Part shown: positions 1-10,803 of the stretch, in pieces
How positions within the stretch are numbered: position 1 is the first letter of the stretch
How the letters are laid out: the number at the start of each line of letters is the position of its first letter
NCBI GenBank assembly: GCA_035578175.1
Contig: JAQMRL010000002.1
Span: 77,766,325-77,830,324, forward strand
Length of the DNA: 64,000 nucleotides
Origin: Catonia carolina
Lineage: Eukaryota; Arthropoda; Insecta; Hemiptera; Achilidae
Direction of reading: 5' to 3'
The notes under the pieces: generated by a model
Databases searched by the model: none
The model's input: the letters and a program-made list of their open reading frames with translations, nothing else
Told to the model about the DNA's origin: nothing
Position numbers and translations under genes: made by a program

Positions 1-593
1 AAAATATATAATATATTATTTTAAAATACATAAAAAATAAATGTTTACTTAATAATTTTACCTCGTATTAATAAAAAAAAAAAAAATTTATTTTTAAGTT
101 GGAAAAATTCTGTGATGAGGCATTTATATACATGTAAAACTTAGTTTATACAATATTCAAAAACAAAAAAAATTGTTTATATTATACTGCCACATTATAA
201 TAATAAAAAAATAGTAAACAAGATTAAAATATAAAAATTCACTTTTTAACAGGAAATTTTAAGTCGAAAATTCAATATAGTAAGACCTGGTTAATTCGAA
301 CTGGCATTTAAAAATATTTGGTAATTTTAATTTGTTATTCAACATTTTATAGAAGTTAAATTTTCGTGTAAAATACTGTATGTGTGGACTCTATATTAAT
401 AATTGTTCCTTGTCAAACGCAAAAAAGTCGTAAAATTTAGGTTTCCTATCATTGTGCGCACACACAGTATAATAATAACTTTTACGAAGTAATAAAATAC
501 ACATCATCAGGAACCCACAGTATTTTTTTAATTAAAAAAGAGCTTAAGATGGCTTGTTTGGGAGACCTCTAAAAATGCTTGCCAATTTGAATG
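1..593. other. AT-rich sequence without recognisable gene
   Basis: Low-complexity AT-rich DNA with short homopolymer runs. I see no coding frame, TIR or SINE here up to the target-site duplication of the SINE that starts at 594. Confidence 0.6.
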
Positions 594-921
594 GAACCCA
601 TCGGGTTGGTCTAGAGGTAAAGTTGTCGCCAAAATCAGCTGTTTAACAGCTGATTTTCGGAGATGAAGGTTCCTGGTTCAAATCCTAGTAAAGGTAGTTA
701 CTTTTATACGGATTTGAATACTAGACAATGGTTATGGTGTACTTTGATGGTTGGGGTTTAATTAACCATACTCTCTCAGGAATGGTCGACCTGAATCTGT
801 ACAAGACTACACCTCATTTACACGTCATACACATCATCCTCATTTCATTGGGTGGTGGGGTTGCTTATTGTTCTCAATTGAACTGATAGCAACGTACACA
901 CATTAGGAATTACAAAAAAAA
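594..921 (+). mobile_element. tRNA-derived SINE, family S3
   Basis: About 328 bp ending in an A-run. It has a tRNA-like head, a Pol III B box (GGTTCAAATCC near 676) and a short internal palindrome of the motif AATCAGCTGTT. A 10-bp target-site duplication, AATTTGAATG, lies at 584-593 and 922-931. Related copies occur at 8778-9083 (minus) and 51941-52240 (plus). Pol III transcription and LINE-dependent retrotransposition are inferred from the family type. Confidence 0.85.
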
Positions 922-1136
922 AATTTGAATGAATGTGCAGGTTATTACAATAACTTAGTTTCAGATCCGTTTAATTTTAAATTTTCTAGCATTTGTTTGA
1001 AGTTTGAATTACTGAGGTTTTACTATTGTCGTTTTTATATCGTGGAATAACTGTGCCAAAACAAAAAAAAAACAAGTAAAAAATTAAAAGTATTATTAAC
1101 ATTTTTTAATTTTACAAAAAATTGTCAGTTTTATAA

Positions 1137-1167
<31 letters not shown>

Positions 1168-1589
1168 GTTATAATTTAATTTAATATTGGTATGTTTGGT
1201 GACTGTGATAAATTAACCAATAACCAAATTCTGTTGAAATATTTTTATCGTTTAAAAACATTAATGATAAATTAATTAGTCTTTGACTGAAATAAATATT
1301 CAGTGAATGAAAACATTTTTTCTACTTTTGATACAATTTCTTTAATTTTATTAATTCGTTTATAATTTTATTATTAATCTTCTACAATTTTATACAAATT
1401 TTTATATGTATTTAAATTAATATACAATTAATTAATTAAAAAATCTATGATAATGACTGATCTAATTTATGTACGCAAAGTGTTTGATGTTTATTGTGAA
1501 TGTAGTTGATGTTTTTATGATCGATCTATGATATTAAATTATTTTTACGTGTCATCAACTCAAACATCAGCTGTAACACTAGTTTTTCA
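922..1589. other. AT-rich intergenic stretch with (TTA)n
   Basis: No supported gene. A short (TTA)n microsatellite lies at about 1140-1165. Confidence 0.5.
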
Positions 1590-2400
1590 GACAATTTTAC
1601 AGTTACCTATGTATTTTTTCCGTGAAAATTTGAAGTGCTGCCAACCTTAACAGTGAGACACTATTTATACATTTCACTACCGTGCAGTTTTTACAGACAT
1701 TTTGTTATCTGTGGTTTATTCCGAGAAAACGTTGTCTTCATGAACGTTATAAGAAATAAATGAGACCTGTAATATTGCCTATAGCTTAATTATATGACTA
1801 GAAATGTTTAATTTACTGTAATTACCAGCTACCGTATTCCATTGGAACAAAATTTTCTTTGATTAAATCGCCGTCTTTACGATCGCTGTCACCGGCGTCT
1901 TCACTGTCAGTCTCACTAGTCTACCTAACCACTTCCTTTTTTTATCACGTGTCAACAAAACTGTTGAAGAATAGCTTCTTCACGTTCTTTAATTTCCTTC
2001 CTTATTTTTCGAATTGTGGAAAGAGAAACATCACAGTAGTTAGCCACTCGCTCGTGGCTTTTGTTAAGAGGCATTGAAAGGCATTTTTGTTTAGTTTCAA
2101 CTTAACAGCATTTTATTACACTGCATATTAGATTTCGTTCAGCATTGTGATTAGTTTGCCTACATTTTCGAGAAACTAACATTTCTGTTTACAGTAACAA
2201 ACAGTTATATTCGTAGTTAACCTACAAAAGGTTCCACGATATACTGTATAATATGCTCTGTTAAGTTGTTATGTTTGTTGTACTGAAATTAAAGCAGTCG
2301 CGCATGCGCACTGATGCTTTTCCCCCTTTACCCCTTGTTGCAAACAAGGGCAAATTTGTGACTCAAGTGACTATATCTATTAAATCTTTTTGAATAAAAA
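1590..2400 (-). mobile_element. Repeat family U, copy 1, with transposase-like N-terminal relic
   Basis: Similar over its length to the interrupted copy at 60452-61025 plus 62416-62520. The minus strand holds a degenerate N-terminal region with runs such as SHERVANYCDVSLSTI, followed by an acidic stretch containing DSEDAGDSDRK, and then MEYGSW just before a GT that could be a splice donor. A basic N-terminus, a short helix-turn-helix-like segment and an acidic tail resemble N-termini of insect mariner-superfamily transposases. Frameshifts and stops make it non-functional. This copy is uninterrupted at about 2271, so it serves as the empty site for the LINE insertion at 61026-62415. Confidence 0.55.
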
Positions 2401-2838
2401 CCCAACCATTATTTTTGGGGGGGGGGGTCCTCATTCAGGGCTCTGTTGCACCAACCTAACTCCACTCATAGTGTCAACACTTATGACACTTACAGAAATC
2501 CAAAATCTGGCAATTTCATGATCACTCACTCAGATGTTGCCCTTGGTGTGTATCATAACTTTATTTAAGATATTTTAATATCATTCACTCTAAATATCAA
2601 TATCATTTTGTATCAAAAATATCATTAAATGATCTTCTATTTCTTAATGTTTTGTATTACATTTTTATATAAAAAAAAGATTCAATCAATTTCTTATTAT
2701 TTTTATTGGTGCTACTATAGTACGTGGCCTACCGCATTATATTTAGTGAAATTTGTATTTCTTAATGTGGTAGCACTGTCCGCTAGCACTTTTGGCGTGT
2801 GAATATTCACATATTTTACGGGTTATATGAACTACATT

Positions 2839-3238
2839 ATGCCCATAACGGGCAGGTAGAGTGTCAAATTATTTACACTCAATCTGTTAGTTGCAGGGCT
2901 AAAATAAATAGTTGTGTTTCTTATCACATGGCCAGCCAATTAAATGATTGAATCATTTAACAACAGAAGAGGTAGAGGTGTATTTTGACACTAATCACAG
3001 TTATCTCCTCTGAAAGTAATGAATTTCATTATACACCCAGACCCTGTGGTGAATAAAATGAAGGTGTCATTTGCAGAGTGGAAAATATGTGCTTTACAGA
3101 GGGCCTGGCATGCTGATAAACATACTCTTTCAACTCGGTGAGTTGTGGGAATGGTAAACCACCTTACTCCTCGTTTAAACTAGGTAAAACCTCGACACGT
3201 TCAAACCAGCCTTTCGGCTGTTGACCTAAACAACAACA
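2839..3238 (+). mobile_element. SINE-C, full length, inside the Merlin element
   Basis: About 400 bp beginning near TGCCCATAACGG and ending in the motif GACCTAAACAACAACAA. A 12-bp target-site duplication ATGAACTACATT lies at 2827-2838 and 3239-3250, which shows retroposition. SINE-C is the commonest short retroelement of the window (about a dozen copies). It ends in an (AAC)n tail and carries a conserved 3' block with CAGCCTTTCGGCTGATGACC. I see no clear tRNA head, so its promoter origin is unknown. Confidence 0.85.
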
Positions 3239-3299
3239 ATGAACTACATTTGGTTATCTGCATTCAACAGTTTAACATCCATGGAATTACGTAATTCCA

Positions 3300-3508
3300 C
3301 AAACAGGAGCCGAGACACAAGCAATTGACAGATCATGGTTGGACGCAATAGTAAACATTCTTAAACAAAAAAAGAGGCGTTCCGAAAGAATTATTTCATT
3401 TGTACCTTGACCATATATCATGGAAAATTAAGAGAAAAGTAGAACCTGATTTGTTTAGTGCTTTTCTCAATGACATTCACAGGTGTGTACCGTGTGCAGA
3501 CTGATTAA
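3300..3508 (+). pseudogene. Merlin (ISXO2-like) transposase C-terminal fragment
   Basis: The plus strand reads TGAETQAIDRSW, then after a one-base shift KKRGVPKELF, then LDHISWKI and a stop at about 3506. The TG..TQ.I(E/D)..W pattern is the third catalytic block of ISXO2-like DDE transposases. Here the expected glutamate reads as aspartate, while the second copy keeps NTQGIERSWW. The first two catalytic blocks are absent, so this is a dead fragment of a cut-and-paste transposase. Confidence 0.75.
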
Positions 3509-3779
3509 AAATAACTGGGTGAATCCTTATCGTATTATTAATCACAGTATTATTTGCTATTGTAAATTTTTGTATGTAATTAAATCATAATAATTAAAAA
3601 AGTATATTATTATAATTATCGCATGTAATTTGTCCATTTTTCGTAATATCACATAACCTGTAAAATATGTGAATATTTACACACCAAAAGTAATAGCGGA
3701 CAGTGCTACCACATAAAGAAATGAAAATTTCACTAAACGTAATGTGGTACGCCACGTACTATAGTAACACCTTTTTATT

Positions 3780-4525
3780 TACTAAAGCTAGACTGTAATC
3801 TGTAATATCCATTTTACTGGAATTAACAAATTAAGACCAATCTCTGTATGGTTCTCTCACATTTAAATTACTTAATAAATTTACAGTTTTTTAATATAAC
3901 TATATTAATTCTCTACACCAATTATTATATTAAATTTTTAAATAAAATTTGAACAATTTTTGGCCTACACCATAACAAAAAATTTATAATCATTTTAAAA
4001 TAGTATAGAATAAAATTTTTAAAAACATGTAAATTTGGGGGCCAGTTATTTAATAAATTTTTCATTGAAAAATTCATAGTACATTTATTTAATATTTAAT
4101 GTTGCATCATTTTATTAAAAAAAAATAGTTTGCAGTATTTTTTATCGGTAAAACTGATTAGGTTAGAATGTGTATAATACTAGACTATAGTTTAGTGCAA
4201 ATAATAAAATTTGTCTTCATAAATAAAAATTTAATTTTAAAAATATCTATTGTGCGGTTCCAAGCTGCGGGTAGTTGCCGGGTGAAGGGTACGGGTGAGG
4301 TATAATGAATGAGTGATGCATGCTGGGAATACAATTGTTGTATTACTCTGATACAAAACATTCGTTTTCAAATTTTACGTATTTAATATATTTGTTTGTA
4401 TTTATTTACATATTTTAATATAAATCGGTAAGTTAAATATAATGAATCCGACCAACTATTAAATAACCCGGTAGGTATTTGTTAAATTAATGTGCCGGAT
4501 GATAAGAATATGTTTTTAGTCTAGT
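3780..4525. other. AT-rich unique-looking sequence
   Basis: No supported gene or repeat boundary. A short GC-richer patch near 4260-4330 contains the only non-AT-rich bases. Confidence 0.45.
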
Positions 4526-4533
4526 TAGTACAC

Positions 4534-4924
4534 ACAGACAGGTAGAGTGTCAAATTATTTATACTCAATCTGTTCGTTGCATGGCTAAAATAAATAGTTC
4601 TGTTTCTTATCATATGGTCAGCCAATTAAATGACTGAATCATTTAAGAACAGAAGAGGTAGAGGTGTAAAAGACACTAATCAGAGTTATCTCCTCTGAAA
4701 GTAATGAATTTTATTATACAGCCAGACCCTGTGGTGAATGAAGTGAAGGTGTCATTTGCAGAGTGGAAAATATGTGCTTTTCAGAGGGCCCGGCATGCTG
4801 ATAAGCGTATATACTTTTCCACTCAGTGAGGAAGGCAATGGTAAACCACCTCACTCCTCGTTTTACTTAGTAAAACCTCTACAGGTTCAAACCAGCCTTT
4901 TGGCTGATGACCTAAACAACAACA
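4534..4924 (+). mobile_element. SINE-C copy
   Basis: It lacks the first dozen bases of the family and ends in CTAAACAACAACA. Target-site duplication TAGTACAC lies at 4526-4533 and 4925-4932. Confidence 0.85.
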
Positions 4925-5235
4925 TAGTACACGCTACCACTACAAATGCATCAGCTGTGAAAAACTACTAACATTCATTCATTATCCCACTACTATAACA
5001 ACGCACGCACTCCATTCCACAACAACTACACGCAGCTGGGACTCAAGCAATATTTGGTTGTGTAAAAATAACTTCATGGTGTGTATTTGATGAGAAATTT
5101 GCTTCATGTTGTTAAAAATTGTAATGCTCAAGACCTAAAAAAAAAATTTCATACAAAAATGCATAAATATAATTGTTTAGTTGTTAATATCATGGATATA
5201 AATGACAAATTTCTATTTCATATTATAATGAATTA

Positions 5236-5362
5236 ATATAATAATTTCACCAACCTTCTTTTTAAACTGCGTCACCTTTATTTTAATTCTTACTTACACG
5301 TGTTTCGGTGGATCCACCATCATCAGAGTAAATAAAAAATTGAAACTAAAAAATTTTTATCG
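5236..5362 (+). mobile_element. Fragment of fold-back family K
   Basis: Matches the terminal arm of the full K element at 14604-15575, including the block ACACGTGTTTCGGTGGATCC. Only one arm is present. Confidence 0.6.
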
Positions 5363-6084
5363 ATTTCTCACTCATGTATTATGTTTTTAATGAATATAAT
5401 TTTTATTTTTATTATGTTATGTTATTCCTATTTAAATATTTTATACAATTTTACAGAATAACAGTGATAAACTGTTTACTTCGTCCAACAAAAAAAAAAA
5501 CATGATTAGTAAATTATTAATAACTTTTTTCAGTAAACGATTAGTATTGAGTAAATAAATACATATTATATTATGTAAACTTAATTAAAAATAGTAATCA
5601 AAATGTCCATTTGTTAACCGATAAATTTTATGGTCATTTTAAAGTACAAAATATAATTTAAATAATTTCTATTTATTGTGTTTTATTAATGTTTACGAAA
5701 TTGAAGTGTACAGGTGTATAAAGGTATTACAATATTTTTAAAGATTTTTTTAAAAAAATTAATCACTCCAGGATCGTCATAGTTGTACATCATGGGTTAG
5801 GCTGTAATTCAGCTTGTTCTAGCATTCATCTCCTCCTCTGTCTCCCCACTCCTCAATAAAGCCTTTTTATTTTTTTTAATGCGTCCTGGAGACTCCATGA
5901 GGAGTATAGGACATGTCAGTTATAACACCTGAAATACATATTTGAATCACACCACAATGTATCACTACTAGCACGAAATAAATTTTTGTAGGCTATTAAA
6001 AGCTTCACTGATCAAGTAATTTTTCAGATTCTTTTTAAAGGAATGCAAATTATTTTAAAAATTGGGGTAATTTATTCATGAATT
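5363..6084. other. AT-rich stretch with a short recurrent repeat
   Basis: No gene. At about 5880-5920 a segment containing CTGGAGACTCC and GAGTATAGGACA recurs inverted at about 19897-19930. It is probably the end of an unrecognised retroelement. Confidence 0.4.
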
Positions 6085-6545
6085 TTCACCGACCGGGCCC
6101 AACAACACGTGGCAAAACCTTGTTTGGAAAATTGGTGGCTCTGAATAGGGCCGTTTAATTGTGTTGGTTGCCCTGAAAAGGACCGTTGTTGACGATCAGA
6201 AGCGGCGAGCTGGTGTGATGGAAGCGGAGCTCGAAGAGTGACGGCTCGGCTATCGGGTTCCGGCCTAGCCTTCCCTCAGCGGCAGTTGGGTCCCCACTGC
6301 AGCGTGGCAGTGGTGGTCCCCAGAGCCCTGCAGTGTCGGGTCGGTGTAGACCATCTGCCAATAGCGCGGCTGAGGCAGCTCTCTCCAAGCGAAGGCTGAC
6401 CAGTGCGGGAATGTAGCGTCCGCCACCGGTAGTGTAGACCAGGGATGGTGCGTCCGGTCTCGTCTTCTTCTATCTGGAGCTCTTCTTTCTTGTTCTTCTC
6501 CGTTTGAGAGTTGAGCGAAGAATGGCTCTTGCTGGCCAGGGATCC
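6085..6545 (-). other. GC-rich island with two histone-type 3' stem-loop motifs
   Basis: Distinctly GC-richer than its surroundings. On the minus strand GGTCCTTTTCAGGGC (about 6171-6185) and GGCCCTATTCAGAGCC (about 6137-6152) lie in tandem, the second followed by ACCAA. This is close to the metazoan replication-dependent histone mRNA 3' stem-loop and its flank. The minus-strand reading frames upstream do not look like any core histone, so this is not a recognisable histone gene. It could be a relic of a histone-cluster spacer or a retroelement that acquired the motif. Confidence 0.4.
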
Positions 6546-6546
6546 A

Positions 6547-6632
6547 GGGTGCTTTTCGGAGGGCCTGGCATGCTGATAAGCATACTTTTTCAACTCAGTG
6601 AGGAAGGCATTGGTAAACCATCTCATTCATTC
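6547..6632 (+). mobile_element. SINE-C central fragment
   Basis: Contains the conserved block GGCCTGGCATGCTGATAAGC and the GAGGAAGGCA motif. Both ends of the family are missing. Confidence 0.65.
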
Positions 6633-6639
6633 AGTTCAT

Positions 6640-7920
6640 TTCCTCCTTAATTTCCCTGATCCAGTGGGGCTGAGTTAATCTGTTTAGGAAAAAGTTAATG
6701 ATTTGTTTTGAAATTCTGGAAGAGTCGGTCCTCAAGAGATGTCCAAAGAAGGAAGGCCCCATTTGTTTTATATTATTACATAATTTCTTATTTTATCTCT
6801 TCTTGTCTTCCTCAGCAAACTTCATACACACTGCCGACTTCCTGCTCTCTGACTTCGTTCCACCTGTCCACGTTTCCATTGCATAAATATCGTTCAATAT
6901 TGTACAGAATAAAATCTATTTGTTACAATATAGCATAGATGACCAATCTTCAGCTGAATACTTCAATTATAAAACAACTTTTTATAATAATCAAACATTA
7001 TGTTAATTATTTGTTAAAATGAATATTTCTCAAATTATTATTAATTATTTTACTGTATAATAATTTAGTGTAAGACTGTGTTGTAAAATAATATATATTA
7101 TTTTAATTTTATAAATATTATTTTTATTTATTTATTTTGTATTTTTAATTACTATATTTAAGGTAAAAATATTGTACATAAATATTATAATTATTATAAT
7201 ATATATTGTAATAATTATAACTGAAATATTATAAATGTATTTTGTTTTTTATAATGTATACTTTATGTTACCTGTATTAGTACATGTATTAAAAATAATT
7301 ATCGTAACATTTTATAGGAGTGATAATATAGAAAAAAAAACCAAAAAAAAATCAGTATCTCAGTTTTAAATATTTTTTAAATGTATTCCATGTACAATAA
7401 CAAGTAATTAATTATAATATAAATATAATATATATTATATATATTATTAGGAAGCCATATTATATATTAAAAATTTATTGTTTATTCTACGTAAAAATTT
7501 ATGTATATCGAAATATAAGAAATAAAATAAAAATATATATATAGGTATTATTTTTTTTAATATAGTATTTTATATTTATGTTTTATTAGTTTATATTTAA
7601 ATTTATATTATATTATATTAAGATAAAAATATATTATTAAAGTAACTAATTCTTGTGATCTGTAGGAAAAAATTAATAATAATTTACTGCGACAAAAGTT
7701 AACCCAGTTTTTTAACGAGGAAATTTAAAATTTTAACAAGAATTATATTGTATTTAAGTACTTAAATTTTATTAATAAAGGTACTTAAAATTTTATATTT
7801 AAAAGTAAAAATATATCGGTTGTCTTTGTAGTAAAAATTTCTATTGTATTAATGCAGTATTTTTCTGAAAAATTGTGATTGTTTTCACTAAGAAGGTTCT
7901 TAAAATTTTCATTTAATATA
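6640..7920. other. AT-rich sequence without gene
   Basis: Extremely AT-rich, especially 6960-7900, with only chance short ORFs. No TIR or SINE was seen. Confidence 0.5.
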
Positions 7921-7924
7921 AAAT

Positions 7925-8110
7925 GCCTCCGGGCCAGCCCAGTCAGTCAGCTGGTAGAACATCACTATTATTTGTTAAGTAACACCGATTAGGCAAGCGA
8001 CTTTGTAAGGTGACCAGCTGACAGCCATCCATGAACAAACTCTACTGGGGGTCCCTGTTCAAACTCATGCCTAATCCACTTTAAAAATACACCAAAAAGC
8101 AGCAATCAAA
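7925..8110 (+). mobile_element. Possible tRNA-related SINE
   Basis: The head contains CAGTCAGCTGGTAGAAC (A-box-like) and, about 115 bp later, CTGTTCAAACTC (B-box-like). The promoter spacing is longer than in a true tRNA. Only one copy is seen in the window. Confidence 0.4.
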
Positions 8111-8600
8111 TTGGGTAGTTCTTAATAGCGTACAGTTCCCTTCTTCTTCTTCTTCTTCTTTATCTGTCCCTTCTGCCTCTCAGCGTAGGGTGTGCCATTG
8201 CCTCGATCCATCCTCTCCAGATACCTCGGTCCATCATCATATTCCTCATCTGCTGCCAGTCTTTCCCTCGAGCCTCCCCCAACCGCTCCATGTCACCATT
8301 CCATGTCCCAAATCTAGTATTGCAGCATTTCCGTTTATTATTCCGATTATCCAGTCCTGTTCCGAGGCTTTGTGTTGTGCTTTGAATCCGTTTTTAACCA
8401 ACATTTGGGGGATTAGCCCAACACGCTGGGTTGGAGTACTTCTTAGTCTGGCTCCTACCCTTTGACCTGTCCGGCTTGGGTGGCCCTACCAGTAGTTACA
8501 CTACCGCCGGCATAGCTCGCAGGGTCATAGGAACACGCTAGCCCCTCCACCAACGACAAGGTCTTGTACTCCCCAGGAGGGGGTACAGTTCCCAATAACA
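8110..8600 (-). pseudogene. Degenerate LINE 3'-end fragment
   Basis: Begins with (TTC)n at about 8142-8160, then GC-richer DNA. The minus strand reads WQQMRNMMMDRGIWRGWIEA, like the basic C-terminal tail after reverse transcriptase in insect LINEs. The block containing GACCTGTCCGGCTTGGGTGG resembles a widespread insect LINE region as I remember it, which I could not check. No RT motif is left. Confidence 0.4.
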
Positions 8601-8777
8601 AATAAAAGCTACAAAAAAAAAAAAAAAATATATATTGTTGGTTTATTTTATCAGGGATATGTTTGTTATGAAATATTTTGTGTGAAGATATAATCTTTGA
8701 AATAATGTTTATCGATAAATGTTAAAATTAAAGTCAATAACAAGAAAGTCATTTTGATCTGAATGATTTTTTTTTTG

Positions 8778-9083
8778 TAAATCCCAAATGTGTGTACGTT
8801 GCAATCTGTTCAATTGAGAACAATAAGCAACCCCATCTCCCAATCAGATGAGGATGATGTGTGTGACGTGTAAATGAGGTGTAGTCTTGTACAGACACAC
8901 TCACTGAGTATGGTTAATTAAACCCCAACCATCAAACTACACCCACAACCACTGTCTAATATTCAAATCCATATAAAAGTAACTACCTTTACTAGGATTT
9001 CAACCAAAAACCTTCGTCTCCAAAAATCAGCTGTTAAACAGCTGACTCACGGCGATGACTTTACCTCTAGACCAACCCGGTGG
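8778..9083 (-). mobile_element. tRNA-derived SINE, family S3, reverse copy
   Basis: Reverse complement of the S3 element at 594-921, including the internal AATCAGCTGTT palindrome and a mutated B-box region near 8995. Confidence 0.8.
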
Positions 9084-9207
9084 TGATATTAATAATATCT
9101 TAATATTTAAACAACAATTTTTTTATGTTACCAATATAAAATATTTTTAGAGTTTATAAGAATTGAGGATGTTAAAAACCCAAAATTAGGTAAATAAATT
9201 CTAAGAA

Positions 9208-9413
9208 TGCGGCCGGCCGAATTGGCGCAGTTGGTAACTTGCTCGCCTCTCATCATGCGGTCCTGGGTTCGAATCCCACTCAGGCACGGCATTATTTTCA
9301 TACGTTAATAAATATCATTTCGTCCTCCATTGTACAAAAGTTCCACCCCAACGTCGTCGCTAATGACCCCGTTGGAGTAGTTGATGCGACGTTAAAGAAA
9401 TGAATTTTAAAAA
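9208..9413 (+). mobile_element. tRNA-derived SINE, family S2
   Basis: The tRNA-like head has an A box (TGGCGCAGTTGGTAAC) and a perfect B box (GGTTCGAATCCC near 9268). A body of about 130 bp follows, ending GATGCGACGTTAAAGAAATG and an A-run. A 12-bp target-site duplication AAATTCTAAGAA lies at 9196-9207 and 9414-9425. Other copies: 14343-14540 and an inverted dimer at 47350-47630. Confidence 0.9.
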
Positions 9414-9425
9414 AAATTCTAAGAA

Positions 9426-10295
9426 CCTTCTTTAAAGTAAAAACTATTAACTTTTAAAAAAATAATTTTTCTACAATTCTTTCCAATTTTCTGCTGCAGT
9501 TGTGTTTTTTTTTTTTGATAGTTTACTTACTTCACTGATATTACCATATAATTATCTATAATAAAATTTAAAAAAATTTATTTTTACAGAATTTTCTTTC
9601 GTACATTTACTGATATTTTAAAATCAGTGGTGGATTTTTAAAATGTTCTATTCTGTGTAGGAATCGTAACCATAATAATTATATTAATTACAATATTATT
9701 AGAAATAGTTAAATTAAAATTAATAATATATAATTATTATTATTATTATTTATAATTACAATTTATAATTTTAAATTATAATTATAATTAATTATTAAAA
9801 AGATGAAAGTTTAGTAAAACATTAATTGATTGATATGTTTTAGCGATTCATTTTTAAAATAAAAATTAATTATTAATCTTCATACAATAATAAATAAATG
9901 ATAAAAATTTAGAGAAGTAAATAAATCTATACGTATTTTATAACCAACCATTACTACTTGGGTGTATGTAACAAAGATTATAACTTTTTAAAAAACTGCA
10001 TTTATTACAACAAATCACACACTGCCAGATATGTTTGTGAATGTATTGCCTATAATTATTGTATTAGAATTTCCATTTATTACTTTTGTATTTTGCTACA
10101 ATTTGTTAAAATTAAACAGAATGATGATATAATTATTATTATTATAATTGTAACTAACTACAAAAAAAATATATAATTAGTTATTTCTGACATTTCGTAA
10201 TTTTCTGTAAATGATGATGATTTAAAACTTGTTCTTAATTTTAATAAATAAATTATATTATTTACAAGAATATTTATATATATATATTGTATTTT
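9426..10295. other. AT-rich sequence without gene
   Basis: No supported feature. Several short AT palindromes around 9700-9800. Confidence 0.5.
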
Positions 10296-10299
10296 TTAC

Positions 10300-10377
10300 G
10301 TACTCTCCTGTCTTATGTAAAAATAGGGAAGGAAAGTATTGTTTTCATGTTGATTTTAAAAATTAGTTTTTCACCAT
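10300..10377 (+). mobile_element. HEL-A 5'-end fragment
   Basis: Retains GGAAGGAAAGTATTG, the 'tttcatgttgatttt' block and TTTTTCACC of the HEL-A 5' end. Truncated on both sides. Confidence 0.55.
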
Positions 10378-10401
10378 ATATAATTATATTGAAATAGATA
10401 T

Positions 10402-10783
10402 TTCTAACCACCAGAATACGGTAACATAAAACACTTAACAATGTTTATAGCGCTTTCGTGTATCTTGTACACATCTTCAGTAAATTAAAAATTTTTCACG
10501 TCAAAATTTAAAACTTCCTGCTCCTACCAAAGTAGATAAGGAAATTCGTTAATTGATAAGGATTCGTTATCTACTATGGTAGGAGCAGGAAGTTTTAAAT
10601 TTTGACATAAAAAAAGTTTAATTTACCAAAGATGTGTACAAGATACACGAAAGCGCTATAAACATTGGTAAGTGTTTTATGTTACCGTATTCTGGTGGTT
10701 AGAAATAAATATTTCAATTTTAAATAATACGGCTGTTTAAAATCCTACATAGGATGTTTGATAAAATAATAATAATAATTATA
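10402..10783. mobile_element. Palindromic element E, copy 1
   Basis: A near-palindrome whose arms (about 10405-10545 and 10560-10706) carry CACCAGAATACGGTAACA, GCGCTTTCGTGTATCTTG and TCCTGCTCCTACC in mirror order. It is followed by a tail with the small hairpin ATCCTACATAGGAT and then (TA)n. Other copies are at 15989-16350 and 61072-61437. No coding capacity. Confidence 0.75.
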
Positions 10784-10803
10784 TATATATATATATATAT
10801 ATA

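Larger units (their letters stand above)
2708..3771 (+). mobile_element. Merlin-family DNA transposon relic, copy 1
   Basis: Long terminal inverted repeats (about 120 bp, starting GGTGCTACTATAGTACGTGG) flank the element, with an exact 8-bp target-site duplication TTTTTATT at 2700-2707 and 3772-3779. An 8-9 bp duplication is typical of Merlin. The interior encodes a C-terminal piece of an ISXO2/IS1016-type transposase, listed separately. A SINE-C copy has inserted at 2839-3238. A second copy, with its interior in the opposite orientation, is at 23720-24518, and an internal fragment lies at 63163-63228. Confidence 0.85.

Noticed and set aside
6276..6626. 116-residue minus-strand ORF in the GC-rich island
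   Set aside because: Its start lies in antisense SINE-C and the frame has no recognisable domain. A retrogene cannot be excluded but is not supported.
9268..9280. tRNA gene at the B box of the S2 element
   Set aside because: A and B boxes are present, but the sequence continues into a SINE body with a 12-bp target duplication. It is a SINE head, not a functional tRNA gene.
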